Of a stretch of 46,968 nt of DNA, positions 39,955-46,968 are shown one piece after another. A program made the translations under genes and the position numbers. The DNA lies in IMG/VR virus record IMGVR_UViG_3300030117_003126, positions 1,209 to 48,176 of that record. The stretch is one strand, 5' to 3'. The DNA is from a virus. The notes beneath the pieces are model-generated. The model did no database searches. It was not told the origin of the DNA and worked only from the letters and a program-made list of their open reading frames with translations. Numbering within the stretch: position 1 is the first letter of the stretch; each line of letters opens with the position of its first letter.

Positions 39955-41888
39955 TGGCTAAAGATTCATATAGTAACGACACTTCATCTGGTTCGCAATA
40001 TGCGGCTGGAATATTATCCAAACAAGCGGATAAGGTTTTAAAGTGTTGGAAATATAGTCGTGATTCATTTGAAAATGCAAGAGAAGAATCAGAAAAGGCA
40101 GTTAGGTATTTAAACGGTGATACTTTTACATCAGATGAAAGAACAAACGCGAAAAAATATAAAAAGCCGCTACTTAAATACAACATAATTACACCTATAA
40201 TTAGCACTCTTGTCGGGAATGAACAGTTAAATCGTAAAACAGCAAAGTTTAAACCAACAACAGTTGAGTCGGTTGCGGCAAGCGACATTTTACAAGGTAG
40301 GTGGAATGCAATTATAGATGAACAAGACCTAGAAGATAAGTTACAAATAGCATTTATTGATGCATTAACTACTAAACTTGGTGGTTGGATTCAACGTAGT
40401 TGGGAAATGAACGAAGAAGGTTACCTTGATTTTAAATACGATGTATTAAATAATTTTAGAGTATATGTAGACCCTGAGACTAGGGCAAATGATTACGATT
40501 TAAAACATTGCCGATGGCTTGTAAAAGAAGGGTGGGAATCTCTTGATGTTTTAAGTGAAAAATATAGTATCGACCCGTATGATATGAAAGTAGAAAGGTC
40601 GAAGGCGTGGTATCAAACATTATCTGAAACAATACGAAGAATGACAGATAAGACGTATTCATCTAATCTTGAGAATTATGATAAGGTTAATGACCGTTAT
40701 AGAGTTCTCGAAATGCAAGAAAGAGTTACAACAAAAATGGTTAATGTGTTTGATGGTAATGATTATATGATATTACCAAGAAATGAATACAGAAAATTAA
40801 GAAAAGAAAACCCAGCCTTAATGATGGTTAATGAGTTTAATCAAGACCAGATTCATGTGACGACAATTATTCCTTATTTTAAGAATTTAATTGTAAAAGA
40901 TGAAGACATGGAACAACCTACGGCAAATTTTGATTGTTTTCCCGTATGGAGTTATAACTATAATGTTCAAATAAATGAACAGACATCACTTGTAGACCAT
41001 TTATTAGATATTCAAGACGATGTTAATAAGGCAAAATCACAAGTAAGAGATTATGTTACACAAATATTATCTGGTGGTGTTTTCGTTGATAAGCGTGAAA
41101 AAGAAACTATAAAAGCTTTAAAAGAGAAAGGTAATCAACCAAATATGGTTTATGAATTAAATAACCCTTCTATCATACCTCAGAGACTTTCTCCTGGTTC
41201 TTTGCCACCAGATATAATGTTAAATGCGGAAAACAGTGTTGCATTTGCACAAAGAGTTTCTCTTGTATCTGAAGCAATGAAAGGGGAAACAGCCAGAAGT
41301 GGTGAGTCTGGTGTTTTATTTGAGCAAAAAGTTCAAAGGGCTGCGGCTGCAATTAATCCATATTTTAAAAATTTAAGTCGTTTAAGAAAAGCGCTTGCAA
41401 AAGATTTTGTAGATAACTTTAATTATGTGTATTCAGAATCTGATAGAGTTATAAGAGTAAAAGAAGAGGGTGTTTTTAATGAACTTATAATGAATCTTAA
41501 TGTGGGTGTGCAAATGTTCAACGATGTTAGAAATCCATCTTTATATGTTGAGTTAGATGAAGGTGAAAGTAACATCACACAAAAAGAAGAAAATTTCAAT
41601 CGAATGGTTGCACTTGCAAATCTCATTGGAACAATAAACCCGCAACTTGTTGATATTAGGACACTTGTGGAAAATGCACCTATTGTTGGTTCAGAAAAAT
41701 TTGTTGAATATATTGACCAGACCATGCAAATGCAGTCCGAAGCTGCACAACGTCAATCTGAGTTAGACACGACAAAACAAACATTGGATAACATGAAGAC
41801 CGAAAGAGGTATGGTTACTGATGAAGAAAAATTAAGATTAGAAGCTCAAAAACTTGGGCAAGACAGGGCAAAACAAGGAGCTGAGTAA
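39954..41888 (+). CDS. Portal protein (P22-like)
   Basis: A 644-residue portal. The pattern NEQLNRKTAKFKPTT, then the helical wing ILQGRWNAIIDEQDLEDKL and NNFRVYVDPETRANDYDLKH matches the P22 type, and the C-terminal part is a long Gln/Glu-rich helix (barrel region). Twelve copies form the ring through which TerL pumps DNA. It is slightly shorter than P22 gp1 (725), with a reduced barrel. It begins and ends with TAATG junctions, as expected in a packaging operon. Confidence 0.9.
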   Translation: MAKDSYSNDTSSGSQYAAGILSKQADKVLKCWKYSRDSFENAREESEKAVRYLNGDTFTSDERTNAKKYKKPLLKYNIITPIISTLVGNEQLNRKTAKFKPTTVESVAASDILQGRWNAIIDEQDLEDKLQIAFIDALTTKLGGWIQRSWEMNEEGYLDFKYDVLNNFRVYVDPETRANDYDLKHCRWLVKEGWESLDVLSEKYSIDPYDMKVERSKAWYQTLSETIRRMTDKTYSSNLENYDKVNDRYRVLEMQERVTTKMVNVFDGNDYMILPRNEYRKLRKENPALMMVNEFNQDQIHVTTIIPYFKNLIVKDEDMEQPTANFDCFPVWSYNYNVQINEQTSLVDHLLDIQDDVNKAKSQVRDYVTQILSGGVFVDKREKETIKALKEKGNQPNMVYELNNPSIIPQRLSPGSLPPDIMLNAENSVAFAQRVSLVSEAMKGETARSGESGVLFEQKVQRAAAAINPYFKNLSRLRKALAKDFVDNFNYVYSESDRVIRVKEEGVFNELIMNLNVGVQMFNDVRNPSLYVELDEGESNITQKEENFNRMVALANLIGTINPQLVDIRTLVENAPIVGSEKFVEYIDQTMQMQSEAAQRQSELDTTKQTLDNMKTERGMVTDEEKLRLEAQKLGQDRAKQGAE

Positions 41889-42091
41889 TGGCTGGGAAAT
41901 ATAAAAGAAAAACTCAAAAATCCGATACATCTTCAATAGAAGAACAAAAAAGAGTACGTTATGATATGGCGGCTTCTCATGGTAGTGTATCTCACCCGAT
42001 AAAAGGGAAGGGGAAAAAAATAAAAAAAGGTGTTAGAAGAAATAGTTCGACAAAAAAAACAACCTATATGAAAGCGTATAAAAAAAAATAA
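41888..42091 (+). CDS. Small basic protein after the portal
   Basis: A 67-residue, very basic protein (KGKGKKIKKGVRRNSS, end MKAYKKK) with no hydrophobic core, coupled to the portal by TAATG. The charge indicates nucleic-acid binding, possibly DNA in the head or the nascent capsid. No family is recognised. Confidence 0.68.
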   Translation: MAGKYKRKTQKSDTSSIEEQKRVRYDMAASHGSVSHPIKGKGKKIKKGVRRNSSTKKTTYMKAYKKK

Positions 42092-42097
42092 AGTAAA

Positions 42098-42226
42098 ATG
42101 AAATATCTGCCGCCAGTTAAACAAATGTTGACCGCCTATGGTCTTTTTTTATTATTCATATTTATGGTTACTATTGTAAGTGGCTGTGATTCAGGTTGGT
42201 CAATTGTTGGCTGGGAAGTTAAGTGA
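42098..42226 (+). CDS. Mini lipoprotein (42 aa), possible outer spanin or lysis protein
   Basis: A 42-residue protein with a basic start (MKYLPPVKQM), a hydrophobic stretch (LFLLFIFMVTI) and the lipobox VSGC at residues 27-30, leaving a 12-residue mature part (DSGWSIVGWEVK). It would be lipidated and attached to a membrane. Its stop overlaps the next start (GTGA), and that gene makes a membrane-anchored coiled coil, so the pair resembles a two-part spanin, but the mature part is far shorter than normal. A superinfection-exclusion lipoprotein is an alternative. Confidence 0.6.
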   Translation: MKYLPPVKQMLTAYGLFLLFIFMVTIVSGCDSGWSIVGWEVK

Positions 42227-42546
42227 GTGGTAAGCCAGAAACAGCTCGCAGTTATAGAGGGACTATTATTGATGATAATGCTGTCATTTCCCTTAATATT
42301 AAATGGTTGGGACAAATCCTCTTTCTTGCTGGTGCAATTGTATATGGTTATTGGCGTATTGAGTCTCGATTGGCAGACTTGGAAGATAAAGTTTCTTTTG
42401 CTGATGAACAAATTGGGGATTTACTTAGCAAACATATCGTGGAAGAAAGGGCTGAACGAGAAGAGTTGGCAGAAAAAGTAGCGTTTTATGAAAAAGAATT
42501 TAATATTAATCCATTGAGTTGGGGTAAAAAGAAAAAAAAGAAATGA
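42223..42546 (+). CDS. Membrane-anchored coiled-coil protein, possible inner spanin
   Basis: A 107-residue protein starting at GTG (42223) with a 4-base overlap to the lipoprotein gene. It has one membrane segment (WLGQILFLAGAIVYGYW, about residues 28-44), a long coiled coil (RLADLEDKVSFADEQIGD and onward) and a Lys-rich end. The N-terminal 27 residues are polar, so it fits an inner-membrane spanin subunit or a holin of the coiled-coil type. The pairing with a lipoprotein supports the first option; the head-gene setting does not. Confidence 0.62.
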   Translation: MSGKPETARSYRGTIIDDNAVISLNIKWLGQILFLAGAIVYGYWRIESRLADLEDKVSFADEQIGDLLSKHIVEERAEREELAEKVAFYEKEFNINPLSWGKKKKKK

Positions 42547-42668
42547 GTGAACAGCAAGAAGCTTCAATTAGAAATCAAGCTGTTCTTATGTTAATGAGAA
42601 GTTTGGGAAAGAAAACTGAAACAAAAAGAATTTTAAATAAATTTTTAAAATGTATTAAATTAGGATAG
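42543..42668 (+). CDS. Hypothetical 41-aa protein
   Basis: A 41-residue helical, basic protein (start MSEQQEASIRNQAVLMLMRS) coupled by ATGA to the upstream gene. It has no known motif. Support is the coupling and its fit between two other genes of the operon. Confidence 0.52.
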   Translation: MSEQQEASIRNQAVLMLMRSLGKKTETKRILNKFLKCIKLG

Positions 42669-42676
42669 TATAAAAT

Positions 42677-42850
42677 ATGCCTTTTAATGATATTATAGAT
42701 ATACCTATTATTAAACCTGAAAAAGTTGTTGAAAACGAATATGAAGGTAGAATACCATATACAAAACAAGATGCTTTGAGAAATGTTTACAGAGCAAAGA
42801 GAAATAATATAATCAACAAAGGAAAAACAAATGGCAGAAAACCAAAATAG
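42677..42850 (+). CDS. Hypothetical 57-aa protein
   Basis: A 57-residue protein starting at ATG 42677, 8 bases after the previous stop, and overlapping the scaffold gene by 20 bases. It is mixed acidic then basic (MPFNDIIDIPIIKPEKVVEN, end KTNGRKPK). No family is recognised. The scaffold's own AAAGGA site lies within this frame, so the two may be translated independently. Confidence 0.5.
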   Translation: MPFNDIIDIPIIKPEKVVENEYEGRIPYTKQDALRNVYRAKRNNIINKGKTNGRKPK

Positions 42851-43802
42851 TGAAGTGCAGACAGACCCTGCTCTTACTAAAGAGCTTCAACAACTTGAAG
42901 ATAAAATTCAACCGAAGACCGAAGAACAGGAATCACCAGAGCCTTCAGTAAATCTTATTGAAAAAGACGGTGAGCTGTATATAAGCAGCGAATCGGATGA
43001 TGCGGCTACTGATGCAGACCCAAACCAGGGAGAATCTAATCAGGAAACTGTAGAATCAGATGAGTACAGCACCGATGGGAATGAACCATCACCGTTCCAT
43101 GACAAATCAAAAGAAGACCTCGTTAATCTGGTCGTTGACGCCCAAAAAATGATTGGGCAACAATCAAACGAAATTGGCGAACTTCGTAAGTTAACATCTA
43201 AAGACGAAGATTTGTCTGAGGGTGAACTTTTGGAACGGCTTTCTGCTGACGATGTTCAGGAAGCAATTTCTACGGAAAAAGCTAAATTGGATGAAATTGA
43301 CCCTTATGATGTTGATGCTGTTGGAAAACAGCGTGAACTTATTAGGGAAATGGAAAACGACCTGATTAATAAACGTACGCAGGAACATCTCGAATCGCGA
43401 TTAAATAGTCGTGATAATGAAGTATTTGTTTCTAAAATGAAACAACGCTTTAGCGATGATGGGATAGAAATATCCAATGATGAGTTCACTGCTGTCAGTG
43501 AGCGTGCGAAGGGATACACTGAAAATGGGCTGTTAACCGAGAATGCATACCACAAAGCGATGATAGATGAATTTGGGGTAAGCAAGGTAGCTAAACACTA
43601 TCAAATGTCAGGAGAGCGTAAAGCCAGACAAGACATTCAAAATGCTTCAGCCAAGCAGGTTGAAAAGGTCGATGTTCGTGGTACGGGCAAAAACGCTAAA
43701 TTGGTTCGGGTCGCTGATATGAGCCAAAAAGAACTCCGTAATACTCTCGATAATCTTTCAGTGGATGAACTTCAAAAGCTCTATGGACGGCTTAATAGTT
43801 AA
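42831..43802 (+). CDS. Capsid scaffolding protein
   Basis: A 323-residue acidic, helical protein placed between the portal and the major capsid gene, the usual place and style of scaffolds. Residues 1-90 are acidic and disordered (TDPALTKELQQLEDKIQ), the middle is coiled coil (MIGQQSNEIGELRKLTSKDE), and the C-terminal part (RKARQDIQNASAKQVEKVD) is basic and would bind the capsid protein. It guides shell assembly and leaves before or during packaging. Codon and base use are less AT-rich than in the upstream genes. Confidence 0.82.
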   Translation: MAENQNSEVQTDPALTKELQQLEDKIQPKTEEQESPEPSVNLIEKDGELYISSESDDAATDADPNQGESNQETVESDEYSTDGNEPSPFHDKSKEDLVNLVVDAQKMIGQQSNEIGELRKLTSKDEDLSEGELLERLSADDVQEAISTEKAKLDEIDPYDVDAVGKQRELIREMENDLINKRTQEHLESRLNSRDNEVFVSKMKQRFSDDGIEISNDEFTAVSERAKGYTENGLLTENAYHKAMIDEFGVSKVAKHYQMSGERKARQDIQNASAKQVEKVDVRGTGKNAKLVRVADMSQKELRNTLDNLSVDELQKLYGRLNS

Positions 43803-43825
43803 CTGAAAACACAGGAGATTAACAA

Positions 43826-45100
43826 ATGGAATCCTCACAATCATGGATTGCAAATGTTGAAATTCTAAACTCTCTGCTCCGCAAAGAAAGTTGGTATAAT
43901 ACTTTCTGGGCAAAGTTCTCAGGTAATGTGGACATCTCGCAGGATGACAACGGTAACCCCGTATATACTCCTTCTGGGAATCCCATTGAGGTTCTGAACG
44001 ACTATGTCGCTCAGGGTCGTGATAATATGCTCATTCCTTTCCTAAGTGACTTATCTGGTTCACCAGTATATGGTGATACCACGCTAAAAGGCACTGGTGA
44101 AGACCAAGCTATGAAGTGGCTGCGTGCGTACTGTAATCAGTATCGTAAAGCTGTTATGAAAAAGTCTGGTTCTATGAGTGAACAACGCCAGAAAGTGTTT
44201 AAGCTAATGGATGAAGCAAGACCACAACTTGCAAGATGGTTTACTAAATGGGAAAACCAGGCTGTATTTCAAACCTTCTATGAAGGTGTATCGCCTAACC
44301 TTTCTGTTGGTACTTCATCTGACGGTCTTGGACTTGCTCGTAGATACCACCCGAATTGGTACATGAATGATGGTGCTGTATTAACAACTGTCGGTACGGA
44401 AAAATACACGAAGACCAATGCAAACTTAGATACTGCACTTGGTTTAACTGCTTCCGCTGACGCACTTTGTGATACGGCTATGTCTGCTGATATTTTAAGA
44501 GAACTGCGTGTTAAATGTATGTCTCTTAAAATTCCTCAAATGGAAACCGCTGATGGTCACAGATTCTGGTGTATTGTAATGCACCCAGCTCAGCTTGCTT
44601 CATTGCAAACTGATTCTGATTACGAAACTGCACAGCGTTTCGGTTTTATGGGTTCAGGTGGTGCTAAAATGCCTCAACTTACTGGAATGGCTGGATACTA
44701 TGCTGGTTTCTGTATTTTTGAAGATATTGTTGGTATTCGTGAATGGGATGAATCTGGTTACTTTTTTGGTTCAACCGTTTCTGCTCGTTTTGACGATTCA
44801 GCCGTAACATTGGCTGGTGGTACTGCAAGAGTTCGTAATGCAGTTGTATTTGGTAAAAATGCAATTGGTAAAGCTGTCGCTGAAGATTTACACTTCACTT
44901 CTGAAGTGGATGACCATGCGAACACTATCGAACTTGGTGGTGCTGTAATCAACGGTTACAATCGTGCAGACTTTTTTGCTGAAGCTGATGCGCTTGAGTC
45001 AAGTGGTGATGCGTTCTATAAGAGCCAATCTGCTGCTCACGACTCTGCTGCATTGTCTTGTGTTAATCAAAGTTCGCTTATTTTAGCGACAAAAGATTAA
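43826..45100 (+). CDS. Major capsid protein (N4-gp56/DUF4043-like)
   Basis: A 424-residue protein behind a strong AGGAGA site, 23 bases after the scaffold. Features of the N4-gp56/DUF4043 capsid group are DTTLKGTGEDQAMKWLRAYC, QYRKAVMKKSGSMSEQR, the later helix SADILRELRVKCMSLKIPQM and HRFWCIVMHPAQLASLQTD. This group has an HK97-type fold, the same as other tailed-phage shells. The gene has the least AT-biased codon use in the window, as expected for the most abundant protein. Confidence 0.9.
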   Translation: MESSQSWIANVEILNSLLRKESWYNTFWAKFSGNVDISQDDNGNPVYTPSGNPIEVLNDYVAQGRDNMLIPFLSDLSGSPVYGDTTLKGTGEDQAMKWLRAYCNQYRKAVMKKSGSMSEQRQKVFKLMDEARPQLARWFTKWENQAVFQTFYEGVSPNLSVGTSSDGLGLARRYHPNWYMNDGAVLTTVGTEKYTKTNANLDTALGLTASADALCDTAMSADILRELRVKCMSLKIPQMETADGHRFWCIVMHPAQLASLQTDSDYETAQRFGFMGSGGAKMPQLTGMAGYYAGFCIFEDIVGIREWDESGYFFGSTVSARFDDSAVTLAGGTARVRNAVVFGKNAIGKAVAEDLHFTSEVDDHANTIELGGAVINGYNRADFFAEADALESSGDAFYKSQSAAHDSAALSCVNQSSLILATKD

Positions 45101-45113
45101 TAGGAGATAAGTA

Positions 45114-45638
45114 ATGGCTAAAAGTTCACATATGTATGCAAACGCTTATGGTGATGAAACTATCTATATTGATTCATCAGCAGATTATGACTACAGTGGA
45201 GAATCTTGGAGAGGTGGAGATAAGACCATCTTAGTGAATGTTGCGATGGCAAGTGGAAAATATATTCGACTTCCAGAAGCAACTGCATCTAATAAAGGTC
45301 TTCATATTCGTATTATATACGGATTAGCTCCATCAGCTGCCACATATGTTGGTTTTGTTACCAGTAAAATTGTGGGTGGCGCACATACTGTAGGTGCTGC
45401 AACTGAAGGAAACGCTCCAACAGATGCTGCTATGGTATCGAGTGCTGTAGGTACTTCAAACCTGAGAGTTGAATTAGATGTTGATGCTGCTGCCAAAGCT
45501 GGTGGTCACCCTGGTACTATACTTGATTTTTGGTACACAGGTGAATCAAATGTTGTATTTTATGTTGGTTCTTTACACGCTGACGTAGACGATGCGACAT
45601 TAGCAACTCACTTTTCAACTACTGCTGTTAATGCATAA
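45114..45638 (+). CDS. Putative capsid decoration protein
   Basis: A 174-residue beta-rich, Ala/Gly-rich protein (YIDSSADYDYSGESW, then YIRLPEATASNKGLHIRII) with no membrane segment. It follows the capsid gene by 13 bases behind a good AGGAGA site and is closed by a terminator-like hairpin, so it is probably made at a high level with the capsid. Head decoration or cement is the natural inference; no family is recognised. Confidence 0.68.
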   Translation: MAKSSHMYANAYGDETIYIDSSADYDYSGESWRGGDKTILVNVAMASGKYIRLPEATASNKGLHIRIIYGLAPSAATYVGFVTSKIVGGAHTVGAATEGNAPTDAAMVSSAVGTSNLRVELDVDAAAKAGGHPGTILDFWYTGESNVVFYVGSLHADVDDATLATHFSTTAVNA

Positions 45639-45710
45639 TACTGCAAATCTTAAATTGGGGAGGTAATAGCCCCATATAAGGATTGACTTAAATAGCGATG
45701 TTTAAGTATG

Positions 45711-45736
45711 TTAAGGGGGCTTTTTAGCCCCCTTAA
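45711..45736 (+). terminator. Perfect 11-bp hairpin after the capsid genes
   Basis: TTAAGGGGGCT (45711-45721) and AGCCCCCTTAA (45726-45736) are exact reverse complements around TTTT. Only a weak T-run follows (TAATTT), so it may be a partial terminator or an mRNA stabiliser that sets the level of the fibre genes relative to the capsid genes. A small GGTCT/AGACC stem (45757-45769) lies downstream. Confidence 0.65.
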
Positions 45737-45795
45737 TAATTTAACGGAGTGTTCACGGTCTACCAGACCTTTAAACTCGACTCAAGGAGTGATAA

Positions 45796-46134
45796 ATGGC
45801 AAATATAAATAAATCCAACCAACTGCATAATTATTCTGTTCAAGAAAATTTATCACCAAGTTTTATGGTGGAATATGAAATTAGTAATGCTGTCGTATCA
45901 AATGGTGGTGCTTTTACTACAAGTACCTATGGAACACCAAGAGGTGTTGTTGTGGGGGCTGAAATTGGTGGTAGTGGAAACCTTACAATAACATTTGCAG
46001 ATGATTCTACTGTAACTTTAGCAAATGCTGAGGCAAAAGCCGTGTTTTTAAAAGGTGTTATTCTTCCATTGGCTATTAAATCCTGGGCTTTTAGTAGTTC
46101 AGAAACTGCCTTTGCTTTAATGGCAATGTATTAA
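45796..46134 (+). CDS. Small beta-rich structural protein preceding a fibre
   Basis: A 112-residue protein with beta-type segments (TPRGVVVGAEIGGSGNLTIT, then DDSTVTLANAEAKAVFLKGV), starting MANINK behind AAGGAG. The partner gene at 547-882 has the same length, a similar start and also precedes a fibre. It is probably a virion part that attaches or supports the fibre. No named family is recognised. Confidence 0.72.
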   Translation: MANINKSNQLHNYSVQENLSPSFMVEYEISNAVVSNGGAFTTSTYGTPRGVVVGAEIGGSGNLTITFADDSTVTLANAEAKAVFLKGVILPLAIKSWAFSSSETAFALMAMY

Positions 46135-46144
46135 GGAGTAGATT

Positions 46145-46968
46145 ATGAAATTTATAAGTTCAGCGCATTTAACTGGTGGTGGTACAATATCTGGTGATGT
46201 TACCATTGCAGGAGATTTAACTGTAGAAGGTGGAGGAGGATTTTCATATTCAGAAGTATTAACTGGTGATATGGCAATTACCAATACAGCCGCAACTGTC
46301 GGTTTGACAGTAAATCAAAGCGGTGCGGCTTATGCTATTTCAATAAACCAAGATGCTAATAGCCCAGCCATATATGTTGATACAGAGGCTACTTCACAGC
46401 ACGGGATTCATATAGCCTCTCCTGCAATCACTTCTGGAACTTGTTTAAATGTTTCAAGTGCAAACTCTTTAAATGATGGTAGATGTGCGTATTTTCATTC
46501 TAATTCATCAAGTACAAATAATCGTGACCTTGTAATGATTTATAATGAACACGCAAGTGCAACTGGTACTACTGGGTTAAAGGTTCAAAATGATAGTACA
46601 GGTCTTGGAATTGAATCATTAGGAAGAGTTAGAATAAAATCTGATGGTTCGGACGAAATGGGTGGCACATTAGCATATTCAGTTTTAGCGGTTCATAAAG
46701 CAGATGGAACGAAGGGTGGACATATAGGATATGACAATGACGAGACTATGCTTTCTATTGGTAGTAATAATTCGACAAGTGGAATAAACTTTTTTACCCA
46801 TAATGGTTCTTCTTGGGGTGAGCGACTCAGGATTCATACAGATGGGAATATTGGAATTGGAGTTACCGCTCCAGAAGCTCAATTAAATATTGCAAAAGCT
46901 GGTTCTTCAGATAATGCAACATTTAACATTGATACATTTTCAAGTGGTATAAATAATCAATCTGTTAT
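46145..46968 (+). CDS. Fibre protein, cut by the window end
   Basis: An open frame of 274 codons runs off the right edge. The N-terminus GGGTISGDVTIAGDLTVEGG is clearly related to residues 13-33 of the S74 fibre at 891, so both use the same anchor. Downstream repeats such as GERLRIHTDGNIGIGVTAP, typical of fibre shafts, suggest a similar beta fold. The end, including any S74 domain, is missing. It has an AAGGAG site 6 bases before the ATG. Confidence 0.85.
   Translation, partial: MKFISSAHLTGGGTISGDVTIAGDLTVEGGGGFSYSEVLTGDMAITNTAATVGLTVNQSGAAYAISINQDANSPAIYVDTEATSQHGIHIASPAITSGTCLNVSSANSLNDGRCAYFHSNSSSTNNRDLVMIYNEHASATGTTGLKVQNDSTGLGIESLGRVRIKSDGSDEMGGTLAYSVLAVHKADGTKGGHIGYDNDETMLSIGSNNSTSGINFFTHNGSSWGERLRIHTDGNIGIGVTAPEAQLNIAKAGSSDNATFNIDTFSSGINNQSV

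Overview
This window looks like nearly all of a tailed double-stranded DNA phage genome, low in GC and probably podovirus-like. It encodes a terminase large subunit, a P22-like portal, an acidic scaffold, an N4-gp56/DUF4043-like capsid protein, three adaptor-like connector proteins, a large tail hub protein, three ejection-type internal virion proteins and several beta-repeat fibres. No tape measure, sheath or long-tail genes are visible, and there are no rRNA, tRNA or bacterial housekeeping genes. The AT-rich composition and fibre types resemble phages known from marine metagenomes, but the host cannot be told from the sequence.

Layout. Bases 1-23761 (+) hold late genes: a fibre with an S74 self-cleaving chaperone, a probable lysis cluster (5.4-6.8 kb), connectors (7.2-9.2 kb), a second fibre, a large tail protein and the ejection proteins, closed by a terminator at about 23.8 kb. 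Bases 23810-35144 (-) run convergently and fall into three blocks. The first, read from 28.45 down to 23.8 kb, is a replication and recombination module: YqaJ exonuclease, RecT annealase, an AT-hook miniprotein, an SSB-like protein, a RusA resolvase, a DnaC-like helicase loader and a PD-(D/E)XK nuclease. The second (28.99-30.38 kb) holds a possible small terminase, a minimal tyrosine recombinase and a SEC-C protein. The third (30.38-35.14 kb) is an accessory block with an amidoligase, a class II glutamine amidotransferase, a gamma-glutamylcyclotransferase-like protein and small zinc-ribbon, membrane or unknown proteins. From 35.7 kb the + strand resumes with a cytosine-C5 DNA methyltransferase, a nuclease, a helix-turn-helix protein, a replication organiser, the packaging and capsid genes, and a third fibre cut by the window end.

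How the parts work together. The replication organiser and DnaC-like loader would bring the host helicase to the phage origin. The exonuclease, annealase, SSB-like protein and RusA would support recombination-dependent replication and concatemer processing. The most unusual element is the amidoligase system: a glutamine synthetase-fold ATP-dependent amide ligase translationally coupled to an ammonia-releasing glutaminase, with a gamma-glutamyl cyclotransferase-like enzyme in the same block. Several genes of this block share one leader sequence. The predicted promoter carries tandem direct repeats, and the intercistronic gap can form two mutually exclusive hairpins. Such enzyme sets have been predicted by comparative genomics to make or modify isopeptide or gamma-glutamyl bonds, but their substrate in a phage is unknown.

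Two long gene-free regions (28452-28989 and 35145-35703) carry tandem repeats, palindromes and a shared TCGCnTAAC motif, and are the best candidates for origin, packaging or control sites. All functions are read from motifs and context only; no similarity search was possible.
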